Shown piece after piece: positions 1-10,285 of a stretch of 64,000 bases of DNA (position 1 is its first letter; the number at the start of each line of letters is the position of its first letter). Source of the DNA: Nitzschia sp. pyKryTriq1 (taxonomy: Eukaryota > Bacillariophyta > Bacillariophyceae > Bacillariales > Bacillariaceae). The notes beneath the pieces were generated by a model. The model saw only the letters and a list, made by a program, of their open reading frames with translations. It was not told where the DNA came from and searched no databases. Position numbers and translations under genes: made by a program. The stretch is from assembly GCA_956465555.1 (NCBI GenBank), contig OY101119.1, positions 1,178,001 to 1,242,000 on the forward strand, written 5' to 3'.

Positions 1-542
1 CTTCCGGGGAAATTTACACTGCAATTGTACAAGACGGCAGCATTCAAATTTTGCTGGTGGAACGAGTGGAGCAAACTAGTTTCCCAGACGGATCGCAAAC
101 GGATGGTCGGTCAGTATTCCTCATTCCTCATACACTCTGGTACTGTTGTATATTATATTTCGATAGCAAACGAAGAATCATCATCGATAATACTTGGTAC
201 TGTATCTGTCTTTCCTCTCTACCGGCAATACATTATAATAGTACAGTAGAGACAGTACGTGTACTGTCTGTAGATTCTACCTGTACTGTAGTGTGGCGTC
301 TACTATGGTGTTTTCCATCGTTCTCAAGATAGAGACAAGACAATGCGATCCGATGAATCGGATACGAGACTCAACGAGTCTTGAATGGAATTCCCGCCGA
401 TGATGATGATGCGTCGAGCGTTCACAATGACAATAGTAGAAAGCAGCACACATCCTATTCATATAAAATTCATACAACCAACTTTTCCCACCCTGCTGAC
501 TGACTGTTTACTACATTGATTAGTCTAGTCTACCCATATACC
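1..542. other. Gene-free left edge and upstream region of the GPI-like gene
   Basis: No open frame here has a convincing protein. The stretch around 240-300 contains repeated GTAC-type words (tacagtagagacagtacgtg), like the clusters seen upstream of many other genes in this window, and probably belongs to the promoter of the gene starting at 543. Confidence 0.5.
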
Positions 543-2618
543 ATGTCCACTACTGCTGCTGCTGCTGTTGGTACCAATACAGCTGGATCGTCGGGCGCCA
601 CTGCCTCCCAAGCTTGGGCGATTTTGAAACGTCATGCCAGAGACGAAATCACGCATCTTCGATTGCTGGAATTGTGCCGTGACAATGATCGCGTTTCCAA
701 CATGGTGACCGTGTACAATTCTAGTACTAGTCGTACTGACAGCAACGACGATCAACAACAGCAACAGCAACAGCAACACATGATGATGGTGGATCTCTCG
801 AGGCAACGAATGACGTTGGAAACGCTCAATCACCTGCTGCGACTGGCGCGGGCTCGGAATATCAAAGACTTTATTACTCGTTTGGCGTGGGGACCGGGCA
901 ATGATCCGAATCATCCAATCGTTCCAAAACGAGTTCGGACGGCAGCAATGAAGAATCATCATCATCGTCAACAAGATGAAGCCGATCAAGGGGCTAGTCG
1001 AATTCCATCATCATCATCGTCATCAGGTTCTGCGATTCCTTCGTATCACTTGTGCTTGCGGGCTCCCAAGGGATCGGAAATGTTGCTGCAGGACGGAACG
1101 AATGCTACCACAAGTATTCACAGTGAGTGGGATCGAATTCAAAGAGTATCGGAAAGTCTACGACGAGGGAAATTACCAGGTGTGACGGGACAGATGATTC
1201 GGGATGTGGTGGTGATAGGACAAGGGGTATCGATCATGGCCTTGCGATTCGTCTATTTAGCGCTGTGCAAAGATGAACAGGCAACAATTGGACGGAGAGC
1301 TGGCATGACTGATGCACGACGCATGCAGGCTGCTGGACAACGTCGGATCAAATTTGTGACTTCGGTGGATCCAGTGAGAGTGGCTGGAGTCGTAGCAGAT
1401 TCGGATGCGGCCACGACATTGGTAGTAACCATCGCCTTCACCGGTAAAGAAGAAACCATGATTGCCACAGGACTGCTTCAGTCTTGGCTCTTTCAATCGT
1501 TAGGCGTCCTTCAGGGACGCCGTCCTGCCGATCAAGTTCTCTCGAAACACATGGTCTTTATTACGGGCAACGAACGTCTTGGGGTCCAACGGAAACCGGA
1601 AACGATATTTGTGCTTCCTGATCACTCTCGATCAGAGCCATTTTCCACATTCACCGCCACGACTCTGTTCCCCCTGGCGTTTGTGTTTGGATGGTCCATT
1701 GTCGAAAAATTTATACACGGGGCCCACGATATGGACACTCATTTCGTCGAAACCAATCCTCGACATAATCTACCAGTGCTGTTGGCCTTGACGGATGTGT
1801 GGAATGAAGCATTTTTACAGTCGAACGGACGCGTCGTCACGCCTTTTACAGAGGCCTTTGCGGCCTATCCCGCGTTTTGTGCCGCTCTAGAATCCCAAAC
1901 ATGTGGGAATACCTCTGGAGCTGCCATGGCAGTGGTTGGCTCTCGTGTTGTGGATGGGGGCTTGCACCATGCTTACGATCGGTCCCTCTACCAGTCGCGA
2001 CTACAGCAACCGACCGAACTCGTCATGGTACTAGACTCCCAGATTTCGTCTAACGCCATGCTGGGACTGACCGATATGGAAGAAATACATGCCGCCCAAG
2101 ATGCCTTATTATGCTCCTTATTTGCTCATGCCGACGAACTGGCCTTTGGCAGCAGCACTACCGATGGAAAGGGTGCTGGATTTTTGTCCCCCAATTGGAC
2201 GACCGGCAGTAGCGGCAATGGTGCTGGCAACAGTACTACGCCACTGGATCATGCCTCATTAAACACCTTGGAGAACACTTCAGATGGCAATCGACCGAGC
2301 GCACTCATCCTCTGTGGTCGATTGGATGCCTTTGCATGTGGTCAGTTTGTTGCGTTGGCAGAACATCGATCGGCTATCAAGGCGCGTCTTTGGGATATGG
2401 ATCCGTTTGTGCAAGAGATAGGATCAACCTTGCGATCCTCACGGATGGAAGCTCTGAAGGAAACCTTGAGAACTATGTTTGTGTCCGATGTTGGAGCAGA
2501 GGAAGACGACGAGGATGTTGCTGCGGATACGAACTTGTCCACCAGAACCATTCTTCGGCACTATTCTAATCTCATGAGGGATCAACGAGTCTATACTGTC
2601 AACGGGGGGCTTTCATGA
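543..2618 (+). CDS. Divergent glucose-6-phosphate isomerase-like protein
   Basis: A 691-residue intronless reading frame. The ATG at 543 sits in a good context (tataccATGtcc). The order of blocks follows phosphoglucose isomerase: a sugar-isomerase block with GKLPGVTGQMIRDVVVIGQG, a second block with FTGKEETMIATGLLQSW, a SEPFSTFTATTLFPLA stretch in place of the GGR(Y/F)S signature, an ALESQTCG stretch in place of MESNGK, and GGLHHAYDRSLYQS in place of the GxNGQHAFYQL histidine block. The frame is about 140 residues longer than a usual enzyme, through a Q-tract near residue 75 and low-complexity inserts. In the last block the family ELGK appears as EIGS, so the catalytic lysine seems replaced. 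I infer a paralogue that may lack isomerase activity. The fold assignment is fairly firm, the activity is not. Confidence 0.65.
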   Translation: MSTTAAAAVGTNTAGSSGATASQAWAILKRHARDEITHLRLLELCRDNDRVSNMVTVYNSSTSRTDSNDDQQQQQQQQHMMMVDLSRQRMTLETLNHLLRLARARNIKDFITRLAWGPGNDPNHPIVPKRVRTAAMKNHHHRQQDEADQGASRIPSSSSSSGSAIPSYHLCLRAPKGSEMLLQDGTNATTSIHSEWDRIQRVSESLRRGKLPGVTGQMIRDVVVIGQGVSIMALRFVYLALCKDEQATIGRRAGMTDARRMQAAGQRRIKFVTSVDPVRVAGVVADSDAATTLVVTIAFTGKEETMIATGLLQSWLFQSLGVLQGRRPADQVLSKHMVFITGNERLGVQRKPETIFVLPDHSRSEPFSTFTATTLFPLAFVFGWSIVEKFIHGAHDMDTHFVETNPRHNLPVLLALTDVWNEAFLQSNGRVVTPFTEAFAAYPAFCAALESQTCGNTSGAAMAVVGSRVVDGGLHHAYDRSLYQSRLQQPTELVMVLDSQISSNAMLGLTDMEEIHAAQDALLCSLFAHADELAFGSSTTDGKGAGFLSPNWTTGSSGNGAGNSTTPLDHASLNTLENTSDGNRPSALILCGRLDAFACGQFVALAEHRSAIKARLWDMDPFVQEIGSTLRSSRMEALKETLRTMFVSDVGAEEDDEDVAADTNLSTRTILRHYSNLMRDQRVYTVNGGLS

Positions 2619-2893
2619 GTATGAGTCACAAAGAAGAATGGACGATATAAAGGACTCTCGCAAGTTCAGACGCCCATCGTGCATTGAGAGCTTATGAACA
2701 TCAGTCCACCTATTACTCTACAAATATATGATAACAATGCAACCAGATACATGGGTCGTCTAGAAAGTGTAGTTGGTGTGCACAAAATCGTTATCTATCT
2801 ATTGGTATTGTGATTTATAATATAGCCGGCAAAGTCGCGATGAAGCTTGCGAACAACGCGTTCGTAAGTTTGCACTTTCGAATCCGTAGCATT

Positions 2894-3520
2894 CTATGCT
2901 GCTCGACACAAAATTTCTCGCGGTTGCCTTCGATGCAACGAGGAGCCGATGCTTCCGGACTTGAACAATGCCTTGCTGGGCATTCTTGTTGAGGATGTCT
3001 CAGATGAGCCATCACATTCGTGAATGTGATGGGCTATCTCTTGGTCGGCGAGGCCTTGTACATGAGCCGTAGCGACGCTCTCTCGCGTTCTATCAAAGTA
3101 GATATCGGCAAGGAGCTCAGGATCATTACATTTCTTCTTCCATTGGTGTTCTTGCGTATCAAGAACAGCATCTCGAGCGATCCGCCTTCGGAGCTGCTTA
3201 ACTGCGAGGCCTTCGGGAAGGAACGACTCCAAGCCTCGGAGCTCAAAATTAGAAGAATGGTTCTTCATTAATCTTCCTGTAGCGAGCAATGTGATATCGT
3301 GTCTAACCTTGGATCTGATTTCTTTGATCTCAGTTGGAGTGTACCACACCGCGTTCTTCTCGTCTTGTGTAAAATCTTCGAGGGCGAGGGTGGTTCGCAC
3401 AGCCACCCTATTAAGAAATGACACCTTCCTTTCCGACACTGCTGTCGCCGACGAAGGTGGGGAACGGACAATTGTCTCTGGGTTGCTTTGGAAGCTCGTT
3501 GTCTCTTGAAGGGGTGCCAT
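2894..3520 (-). CDS. Diatom-type family protein of unknown function (WY/RGLE family), copy 1
   Basis: A 208-residue protein with ATG at 3518-3520. I do not recognise a named domain. It is clearly related to the protein at 18006-18596: both begin MAPL, then carry a KxVSF stretch, an acidic E-x-x-A-x-WY block followed by E and I, an RGLE motif, a basic arginine/glutamine segment, then PxxLADxYFD and an alanine-rich helix. Proteins with this WY(T)-x-x-E...RGLE layout are common in diatoms and lack a known function (family memory, not searched). The C-terminus is basic and serine-rich. The coding DNA contains a near-perfect inverted repeat at 3011-3031. The gene stands alone, convergent with the GPI-like gene 275 bp away. 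Confidence 0.7.
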   Translation of the reverse strand: MAPLQETTSFQSNPETIVRSPPSSATAVSERKVSFLNRVAVRTTLALEDFTQDEKNAVWYTPTEIKEIRSKVRHDITLLATGRLMKNHSSNFELRGLESFLPEGLAVKQLRRRIARDAVLDTQEHQWKKKCNDPELLADIYFDRTRESVATAHVQGLADQEIAHHIHECDGSSETSSTRMPSKALFKSGSIGSSLHRRQPREILCRAA

Positions 3521-5132
3521 CTTTGCTTGCTTGGTCAGAATTTTTGAACAGTAATACTATGAGCAAAAGAGTGGTGTTGAGAAAAACAGCCGATCAACCG
3601 CTGGTGGTATTTATGTACGTGAAAAATCGGAAAGTTGTGAGGTCGGTGTTGTTCTTTTTGTGTGGAAACCCGAAGCAGGAGCGTCAAAAAGGAAACAATA
3701 ATTTTAATTGTTTGAAGTTGGTCCTAATAATAGACAGGCCGGCGTTGCGGCTTCCTTAGAATACTTATGGAAGTGGGCCTGAGCACTACTGAAGAACAGG
3801 GCTATGCGCTATGACGGTTCTCTATCTGGGGCTATGTTCGTGGGATGGGATGACGCACGGGCGGGCGGGGCTGACTGTTCCGTCATCATGCAGTACCACT
3901 TGTATGTACCGTACACGTAAGGATGTTTCCGTACACTAAGGCCCATAATAATCGTCATCGGGCCCGAGCAGGAATTTTGTACTCTTATTTTTTTGAATTC
4001 GCATTCATTATTAATAATTTGCTAAAACTCGACAGGTAGTTCGCAGAGTTCAAGCCCTTCAAGTTACGAATAGTTCAACGCTCGAAGCTCGCTGTTGTTA
4101 GTTGGGACGAGGCTCCGGCCATACTGTACTGTACTACAAGTACTACTTCAATACAAAGGTTCAATTACAGTGCCGAGGCACTATTGAAGTGATCGCGAAC
4201 CCCACCGGCCAACCGCAATAAATATGAAAATACTGAGACAAACGAGAAGGGAGAACTTGCACGATCGACAGTCTCGCGGCATGCATGGACAATACCTTTT
4301 GTCCAAGCATGATGATGCGTACCGTACCACTCGCCGTTCAATTCTTCAAGTCGGCATGCACAAGAAAAGGAGGGGAGAAGCCGAGAATCCGCAAACAGGA
4401 GGTGCTCGGTACTCGACTTCCTTTTCACGATAAAAATGGATGGTCGGATAGATGATCGAGCGAGTGCTTGTGCGCCGACCGCGAAAGTCGTGGTATTGTA
4501 TATTCAATAAGGACATCATTCATCATTTATGGTCGGTTAGTGCCGCTACTTTGTAAATATCATCACTACCGCTGCGACAAAAATGGAATATAAGGTAGAA
4601 CCGGCAAAGGAGTCGCAAACTCGTCCAACGAGACTAGAAGGCTGACGAGATAGACGCTCATGCATCGGTACTCGATTTCCTTTCCATGATGATTGACCGA
4701 TTCGGGAGAGAAGAACCATTACCACGGAGTCGCGCCATTTGACATTCTTCTTGCTGCTGCCAGCTGACGAGATCCAACATCATACGAAGTTGCAACCGGA
4801 GTTTCTTCTTCTTGGAGAGGACCATGGCGGTTTGATTAGAAAACACTACAGTACGCAACGCGAGATCGACTTGGTGGTGATTCGTTGCAAACTACTCTGG
4901 ATTTCTGAAATGCGGTGTGCCGAACAGTGAAACTACTGTGGAGTGATATGTTTTGCCATGTCCTTCTGTGCAGATCAGTACCAGATATCGTTCCATCGTA
5001 TGGTGCTAGAATGAAGAGGTTAAGGAAGAATCGCTACTGCCAAATATAATCAAGTCTTCAGTAACACATGAATCCCCGTGGGCAATGGCGAAATCTTCCT
5101 ACCAGTAGCACCGCAATCCTCCTTGCGCATTA
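3521..5132. other. Gene-poor spacer
   Basis: Several open frames of 60-110 codons exist, but none has a domain, good composition, or splice-joined continuation. A short dispersed repeat is visible: the segment around 4400-4435 (ctcggtactcgacttcc) resembles the one around 4664-4690 (atcggtactcgatttcc). Nothing else can be supported. Confidence 0.5.
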
Positions 5133-5531
5133 CTATCTCGGCAGGCTCCTACCATTATTGCCCGATCCCGCCGATTGATACCAAGACACATAACCAACTC
5201 CAAGCCAACTTATAAGGGCGACAACTGAAATGATTACCGTGCCCGCTTTACCCATAGCACAACTTCCACCACCACAATAGATGGCCTTGTCCTGGGACAC
5301 AACACCAATCAACACCAATAATTCGCTGACCGCTGCAATGAGTGCCAAAAGAGCAATGACGATCCACAAACAACGTGGATATGCCACGCAGCAGGCAACC
5401 AAAAGTGCGATCATTGCGATGAGACCACTGATCCATGCAAGCCACCAACCCGCTAAAGAGAGAAGGAATGCAACCACGGAAAGAATTTGAGCTACGAGGA
5501 GCTGTTTGTTCGAGCACCTGGGTTGTAGCAT
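5133..5531 (-). CDS. Small four-helix membrane protein, function unknown
   Basis: A 132-residue protein with ATG at 5529-5531. Four hydrophobic segments are visible at about residues 10-30 (LLVAQILSVVAFLLSLAGWW), 33-50, 55-78 and 98-117. A short loop with two cysteines (CGGGSC) lies between helices 3 and 4. The tail is short, polar and Arg-containing. This MARVEL- or tetraspan-like layout is common in small stramenopile membrane proteins; no specific family is recognised. No intron is needed. The upstream side is gene-free for about 1.5 kb. Confidence 0.6.
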   Translation of the reverse strand: MLQPRCSNKQLLVAQILSVVAFLLSLAGWWLAWISGLIAMIALLVACCVAYPRCLWIVIALLALIAAVSELLVLIGVVSQDKAIYCGGGSCAMGKAGTVIISVVALISWLGVGYVSWYQSAGSGNNGRSLPR

Positions 5532-7084
5532 GAAAAATGTTCAGTATCAAGCGGCCAACATGAAACATCAGAAATTATATTGTCACACTGGACAACGACG
5601 CGGTGAACGTACCCACAAGCCATGGTGAAGCTGTTTCTTGTTTCTCGCTAAAGCTTTTTCAATAGTAGTTTTGTGAACAGCATGATTGTCGTGGCATAGA
5701 ATTGGGAGAAGCCTTGCTTTCAAGTCGTGCTCCGCTCCCTTATTCTCGAAGAAACCTTCTCCGCCATCGAGGAGCAAAACGAGAACAAGCAAGAAGAAGA
5801 CGGCGTGTTTTCTTTTTTACCAGTCGATGTCTTTACATCATCTGGATCTTGGAAATATTTGGATTTGGTTCACGAGCGTGACTGGTCAAGCCGCCTGCTG
5901 TGGACCCCGTAATGATGATATTCCCCTGAAATCAAAAAAAAGGACCCCAATTCGCCGGTTCGTACGAGGGTCGAGTCATGGGTGTCGAATCACGCGCCCC
6001 AATCGTGTGCTGGTTTGGAGCTCACTCTATTGTAGGTGGGAAAGGAGGATCAATCAACGAACACCTGATAGTAGTAAGAATAGTTTAATGGTTAGGTTTC
6101 CCATCTTTTACAGTCTTCAGCGCGATCTGCCAAGCAAGAGCTCGTCTCATCAAAAAAAAACTTCACCAAACTGAAACATCTTGCGTATGCATGCGCACTC
6201 TAAGAACAAAAGAGTGCTCGTGTCCATTAGTCGACGGTGTCTTCTTTGCTCTCGTCACAATTGCTCTCGCAAGCGTCATCGACGGTTTCTTCTTTGCTCG
6301 TGGCAGGGTCATCGACAGTTTCTTCTTTGCTCTCGCCGGGGTTGTCTCGAGAGGAAGGCTGCCGTGCCATGCGGGATCTAGCTTTGGCGACCAGAGTAGC
6401 GTAGTGTCTACCTCTTGCCGGCACGAGTATTCTCTGGTACCGGTACAGTCGGTATCTGGTCGGACTGCTGTACTGTTATTAACAATTATTGTTGACAGTG
6501 CACTTTTACGCTGCTTTAGCTTACTGTACCAGGTAGTAGTGTACCGGGTACTCTGCGACCGGTACCTGCCTGCAAATCGTTTTTTCTGTGTAACACGTGC
6601 GCGTACAATCTGGTACTTGTACACTCTGACCGCGTACACGTACGTGCGCACTTCAAATCTTTACTCTACTAGCTTCGGAACTCTTTTGCATGCATTTTCG
6701 AATTTCCAGGAGTCGTCAGAAGCTGTTTCGCCAAAATAAGTGATGATGTTAAGTATAGTTTCTGCAGCATAAATGGAATTCTTGTGCATTTCCTTCCATC
6801 ACACGGCACTTTGCCGTTGTACCGGAGGTTCTGTTGCCAGCACAATTGAGAAAGTAGAGAAGAATGGCAAGCTCGCGCAGCGGAGAAGAAGTGAGGAGCA
6901 GAAGTCGCACACATCGAACACATCATACCGGTACCCTGGTACCATCGGCGGTCTCTGCCCTCCGCTTGCGAGGAGACTATCAGGTGCTCTTTCTACTCAA
7001 GAGCTAGAGAGGTGAAACTTACTACAGGTTGCTGAAGGTTTCTGATCATCACAGAGAGACCGAAAGCGACAACAACTACTCGCC
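5532..7084. other. Gene-poor spacer with a minisatellite and GTAC-rich DNA
   Basis: Long frames occur on both strands (for example 5686-6174 plus) but have no recognisable composition or ATG at a sensible place. The stretch holds the minisatellite at 6227-6350 and GTAC-rich DNA at about 6430-6660 (ggtaccggtacag, gtaccaggtagtagtgtaccgg, accggtacctgcc), upstream of the kinase gene. Confidence 0.45.
6227..6350 (-). repeat. Minisatellite that could encode SKEETVDD repeats
   Basis: Three imperfect copies of a unit built on tcatcgacggtttcttctttgctc are separated by short variable linkers. Read on the minus strand they give SKEETVDD, SKEETVDD and SKEDTVD in one frame, inside a 47-codon frame that begins with ATG at 6370 (MARQPSSRD). 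It could be the acidic tail of a small or spliced protein, or a non-coding minisatellite. No partner exon was found, so the coding reading is weak. Confidence 0.4.
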
Positions 7085-9506
7085 ATGCTTCGTTCCAGTT
7101 TGAATAACAATCGGAGGCATTTGCAAAGAATAGCGGCATCCTGCGTCGCTGTTACGTTCTTTTTGGATAGAAGTGACAAGAATAATCGGGAAGATTCCCC
7201 AGTGCACACGAAATATCATCACGCATTTTCAGGCCTTTTCCTGCCACCTGTCAACCTATCCTATTGCCATGGCGCTTTTGCATCACCGGGACGTTTCACG
7301 CTAACGAGGCAGCCAACTGTGGAGGTATTGAAGAAGACTGCGAATCAGGAGAAAACAGTGAATTCTGTTTACGAGATTTTCTGGGAAAATCCAGTAGGAG
7401 TGGGCACTTTTGGAAATGTCTACCAAGGTCTTCACCGCAAAACAAAGGCCCCAGTAGCAATCAAGAAGATTTCGAAACGATTTACGAACGACGAGACATT
7501 TCAGCGGGAGATGGATGTCTTGCTACACTTGGAACGAACGGGTGGACACCCATCCATCTGTCTGATGCATGAGCACTTTGAGGAGGGTGACTATTACTAT
7601 CTTGTCTTTGATCTCATCGAAGGTGGCGAATTATTTGATCAGCTATGTCGTTATGGGGCGTACAGTGAGGCCGATGCGGCTCGAACTATTCGGCAGACTG
7701 CTTCCGCCTTGAATTTTTTGCATGGGGTTGGGGTTGTTCATTCCGATTTAAAGCCGGAGAATCTCATGCTCTCCTCGAAATTCAAGGAAGATTCTACAAT
7801 TAAGATTGTGGACTTTGGATGTGCACATCTAGTTGCAGATAACGCAATGACTGAAACTCACGAACATCGAGGCACAGGTCTGACACCAGCCTACTGCCCG
7901 CCAGAGGTTTTGGGACAGCTCCAAAAAAGTCCCAGGGTACATGCCGATATCCAACCTCCGTTTGACATGTGGTCTCTGGGAGTCATCATGTACATGTAAG
8001 TTCAATATCTCGAGAGAGTTGTCCCTGACGTGTCCTGGGTTGATCTGTTGCTAATCCTTTTCTCTCTGTTGTTCGCAAAGTATGTTGACGGGTGCTCACC
8101 CTTTTGACCTTGAAGGTGGTGCCAGTAGTGAAGTGATGGAGGATAACATCTTATCAGAAGACAGATTACCAGTTAGAAACCATCCACGAACAAAGCATCT
8201 ATCTGAGGATGCTTTGGTATTGCTGGAAGGGTTGATGGAACGGGATCCAAAAAAACGATTGACCGCTGAACAGTTATTGGAGTCTGATTGGATCCTGGGG
8301 AAAACTGCGACCAGCAACATTATCAAAGGATCCGACAGTCGATTGGCTGAGTATCGGCGCCATCAAACTAAGGTCGGATCGAGCATTTTCAAAGGACTAC
8401 TGACCCAGGCAGATAAGCACGGGGGGTCAGAGTTCGCCAAGCGCACGAGCATTCTTGAGATGGCATTTCGTGACTTGGACCCAAAGAACCGAGGATACAT
8501 CAGTACCAAAGAATTGACTGGCGTAACGTCATTCTTTGCACCGGATGCAAAGCTTTCCCTCTCAGAAGTTCAGGAACTATTGGCGGAAAATATGGTTTCC
8601 AAGTATTTCAAAAGTGGGGAAACTATCTATGAAGAAGGAAAGAAAGGGGAGACTATGTATTTTCTGCATTCGGGGTCTGTTGAAGTCACTTCTAAGGACG
8701 GATTTCGTGTCGTCCGAGAGGCAGGAGAATTCTTTGGAGAAGAAGCGCTTACTAGGGAGGCTGGGAGTCATCAGCATAATGTGCGATGCTTGACTCCTGT
8801 CCATGCATTTGAAATCAGCCGCAATTACTTTGAAAAGTACCTCAAGGCTGATCGAGACGTCGAACTACACATGGCCGAAAACGAGCGACTCCGCCAACGT
8901 GAGCGCGCCAAGATTTTGCTTGGCCTGCAAAAGGATCTGAAATCGGCAACCGTCGAACGAGGACAAGTGATCTTCCGAGAGCAACAGCATGGAGACAATC
9001 TTTACATAATGGAACATGGAAAAGTGGATATTTCAGTCGGCGGACGAAAGGTGCGGTCGCTTCGTCAGGGAGAAATGACTGGTGAGCACGCAGCCTACTA
9101 CGAGAGCAAGCCGTACAACGTGACAGCACGCTGCAAAAGTGACAAGTGTGTACTCCAGGTACTCGATGGGAAAGTGCTCCGGAAGCTTTGCGCGAAGAAC
9201 AAGGAGCTCAGTGACAGTTTCAAAGACATCATACTACGACGCGACTTCAAAAAGGCAGTGGTAAAAGCGACCAACCAAGACTTCCCACAGGGCGAGAAAC
9301 AACTTCGCCATGTCTTCAATTTGATCGACACGGACAAGGATGGCGAGATCCACTTTGAAACTTTGAAACAATTTGTGATTCAATGGGATCCACAGTACAC
9401 TGACGACGATATTCGCGATATGTTGAAATCTTTGGATCTGGGCAACACTGGTACTGTGACATGGGATGAATTCAAACGAGTGTTCAGCATGTTCAATGAG
9501 TCGTAG
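7085..9506 (+). CDS. Protein kinase fused to EF-hands and two cyclic-nucleotide-binding folds
   Basis: Two exons, 7085-7995 and 8081-9506 (GTAAGT...AAAG, 85-bp intron), give 778 residues; the join restores GVIMYIMLTGAHPFD. Start context is cgccATG. The kinase domain (about 97-374) resembles CDPK/CaMK: glycine loop GVGTFGNV (105-112), VAIKK lysine 127, HSDLKPEN (219-226), DFG (243-245). The HRD arginine is Ser, so this is a non-RD kinase. An EF-hand-like segment follows (about 431-446), then CNB fold 1 (about 475-560, FGEEAL) and CNB fold 2 (about 590-680, TGEHAA), then two EF-hands (DTDKDGEIHFE near 720; DLGNTGTVTWDEF near 756). Neither CNB pocket keeps the PRAA-type arginine, so cyclic-nucleotide binding is doubtful. 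I infer a calcium-responsive kinase, in which the CNB folds may be structural. Confidence 0.85.
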
Positions 9507-9781
9507 CCGTTTTATCGCCCCCCTTTTGTCTGTCACCTGCTGAACGACACCGAATTTTTGAAACTTTTTGTCATTTTTCTTCTATGACTTACTCCATTCA
9601 TAAATGAATACGTAACTTGATGGCAATCTTAGCAACTACGAGTAGTAGACTATTAGGTTCTAATGGCATACAGGAGGGTGAGCCAACTGTTCATCATTGA
9701 TCGTCATACCGGTAGACTGACTCCTTCGAAAATAATAACAGGATGTACGACCGACGACTGGGTAGACTACTACTAGTAGAG

Positions 9782-9818
9782 ACCAGGGATCAATAAATAA
9801 GAGGGATTGATCCCTGGT
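9782..9818. repeat. Perfect 13-bp inverted repeat (hairpin)
   Basis: accagggatcaat at 9782-9794 is answered by attgatccctggt at 9806-9818, with an 11-nt loop. It lies about 275 bp after the kinase stop codon. It could be an RNA structure in the 3' region or the relic of a small palindromic element. Confidence 0.7.
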
Positions 9819-9835
9819 AGAGACTAGTAGAGCTA

Positions 9836-9838
<3 letters not shown>

Positions 9839-9866
<28 letters not shown>
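9839..9866. repeat. (CT)n microsatellite
   Basis: About 14 uninterrupted CT units in the spacer between the kinase and ankyrin genes. Confidence 0.9.
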
Positions 9867-9869
<3 letters not shown>

Positions 9870-10190
9870 CTACTCTAGTAGAGTAGTATATTCCTCTCTA
9901 CCGGTAGAGAGAGCCTGTCTGTTACGTATTTATACCGGGTACGAGTACTCTGCGTACTGGTACCAGTACCTGGTACCGTTGTGCTCAATCGGACCGGTCG
10001 CTTCGAAACGACGTGCGACTACTCCGAGTAAAGTTCGATCGCAAATCGCAAATCGCGCCCGCACCGTTCCCTTTTCCCTTTCAATTTTAGGAGCGGACAA
10101 TGACATCTACTGTACGAACCCGCGCTGCTATTCATTTGCCATTATCCATTATTTGTCATTGCGAGTTGCACCATAGTAGTCCATCCCAGC

Positions 10191-10253
10191 ATGAGCTCCG
10201 ACGACCCAGAACCCGAGAACGACAACGACAACGACTCCGAATGGAGCAGTCAA

Positions 10254-10285
<32 letters not shown>

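Larger units (their letters stand above)
9507..10190. other. Intergenic region with hairpin, CT repeat and GTAC island
   Basis: No gene seen. It contains a perfect 13-bp hairpin (9782-9818), a CT microsatellite (9839-9866) and, at about 9930-9980, a dense GTAC cluster (gggtacgagtactctgcg, tggtaccagtacctggtac) about 210 bp before the ankyrin gene. Confidence 0.55.

Noticed and set aside
4165-4433. Overlapping frames on both strands at 4.2-4.4 kb
   Set aside because: Neither strand shows a domain or natural composition; likely chance frames in spacer DNA.
6060-6135. tRNA-like words (tagtttaatggttaggtttcc)
   Set aside because: The D-loop-like string is present, but no acceptor stem, anticodon arm or T-loop can be folded around it. 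No tRNA or rRNA gene was found in the window.
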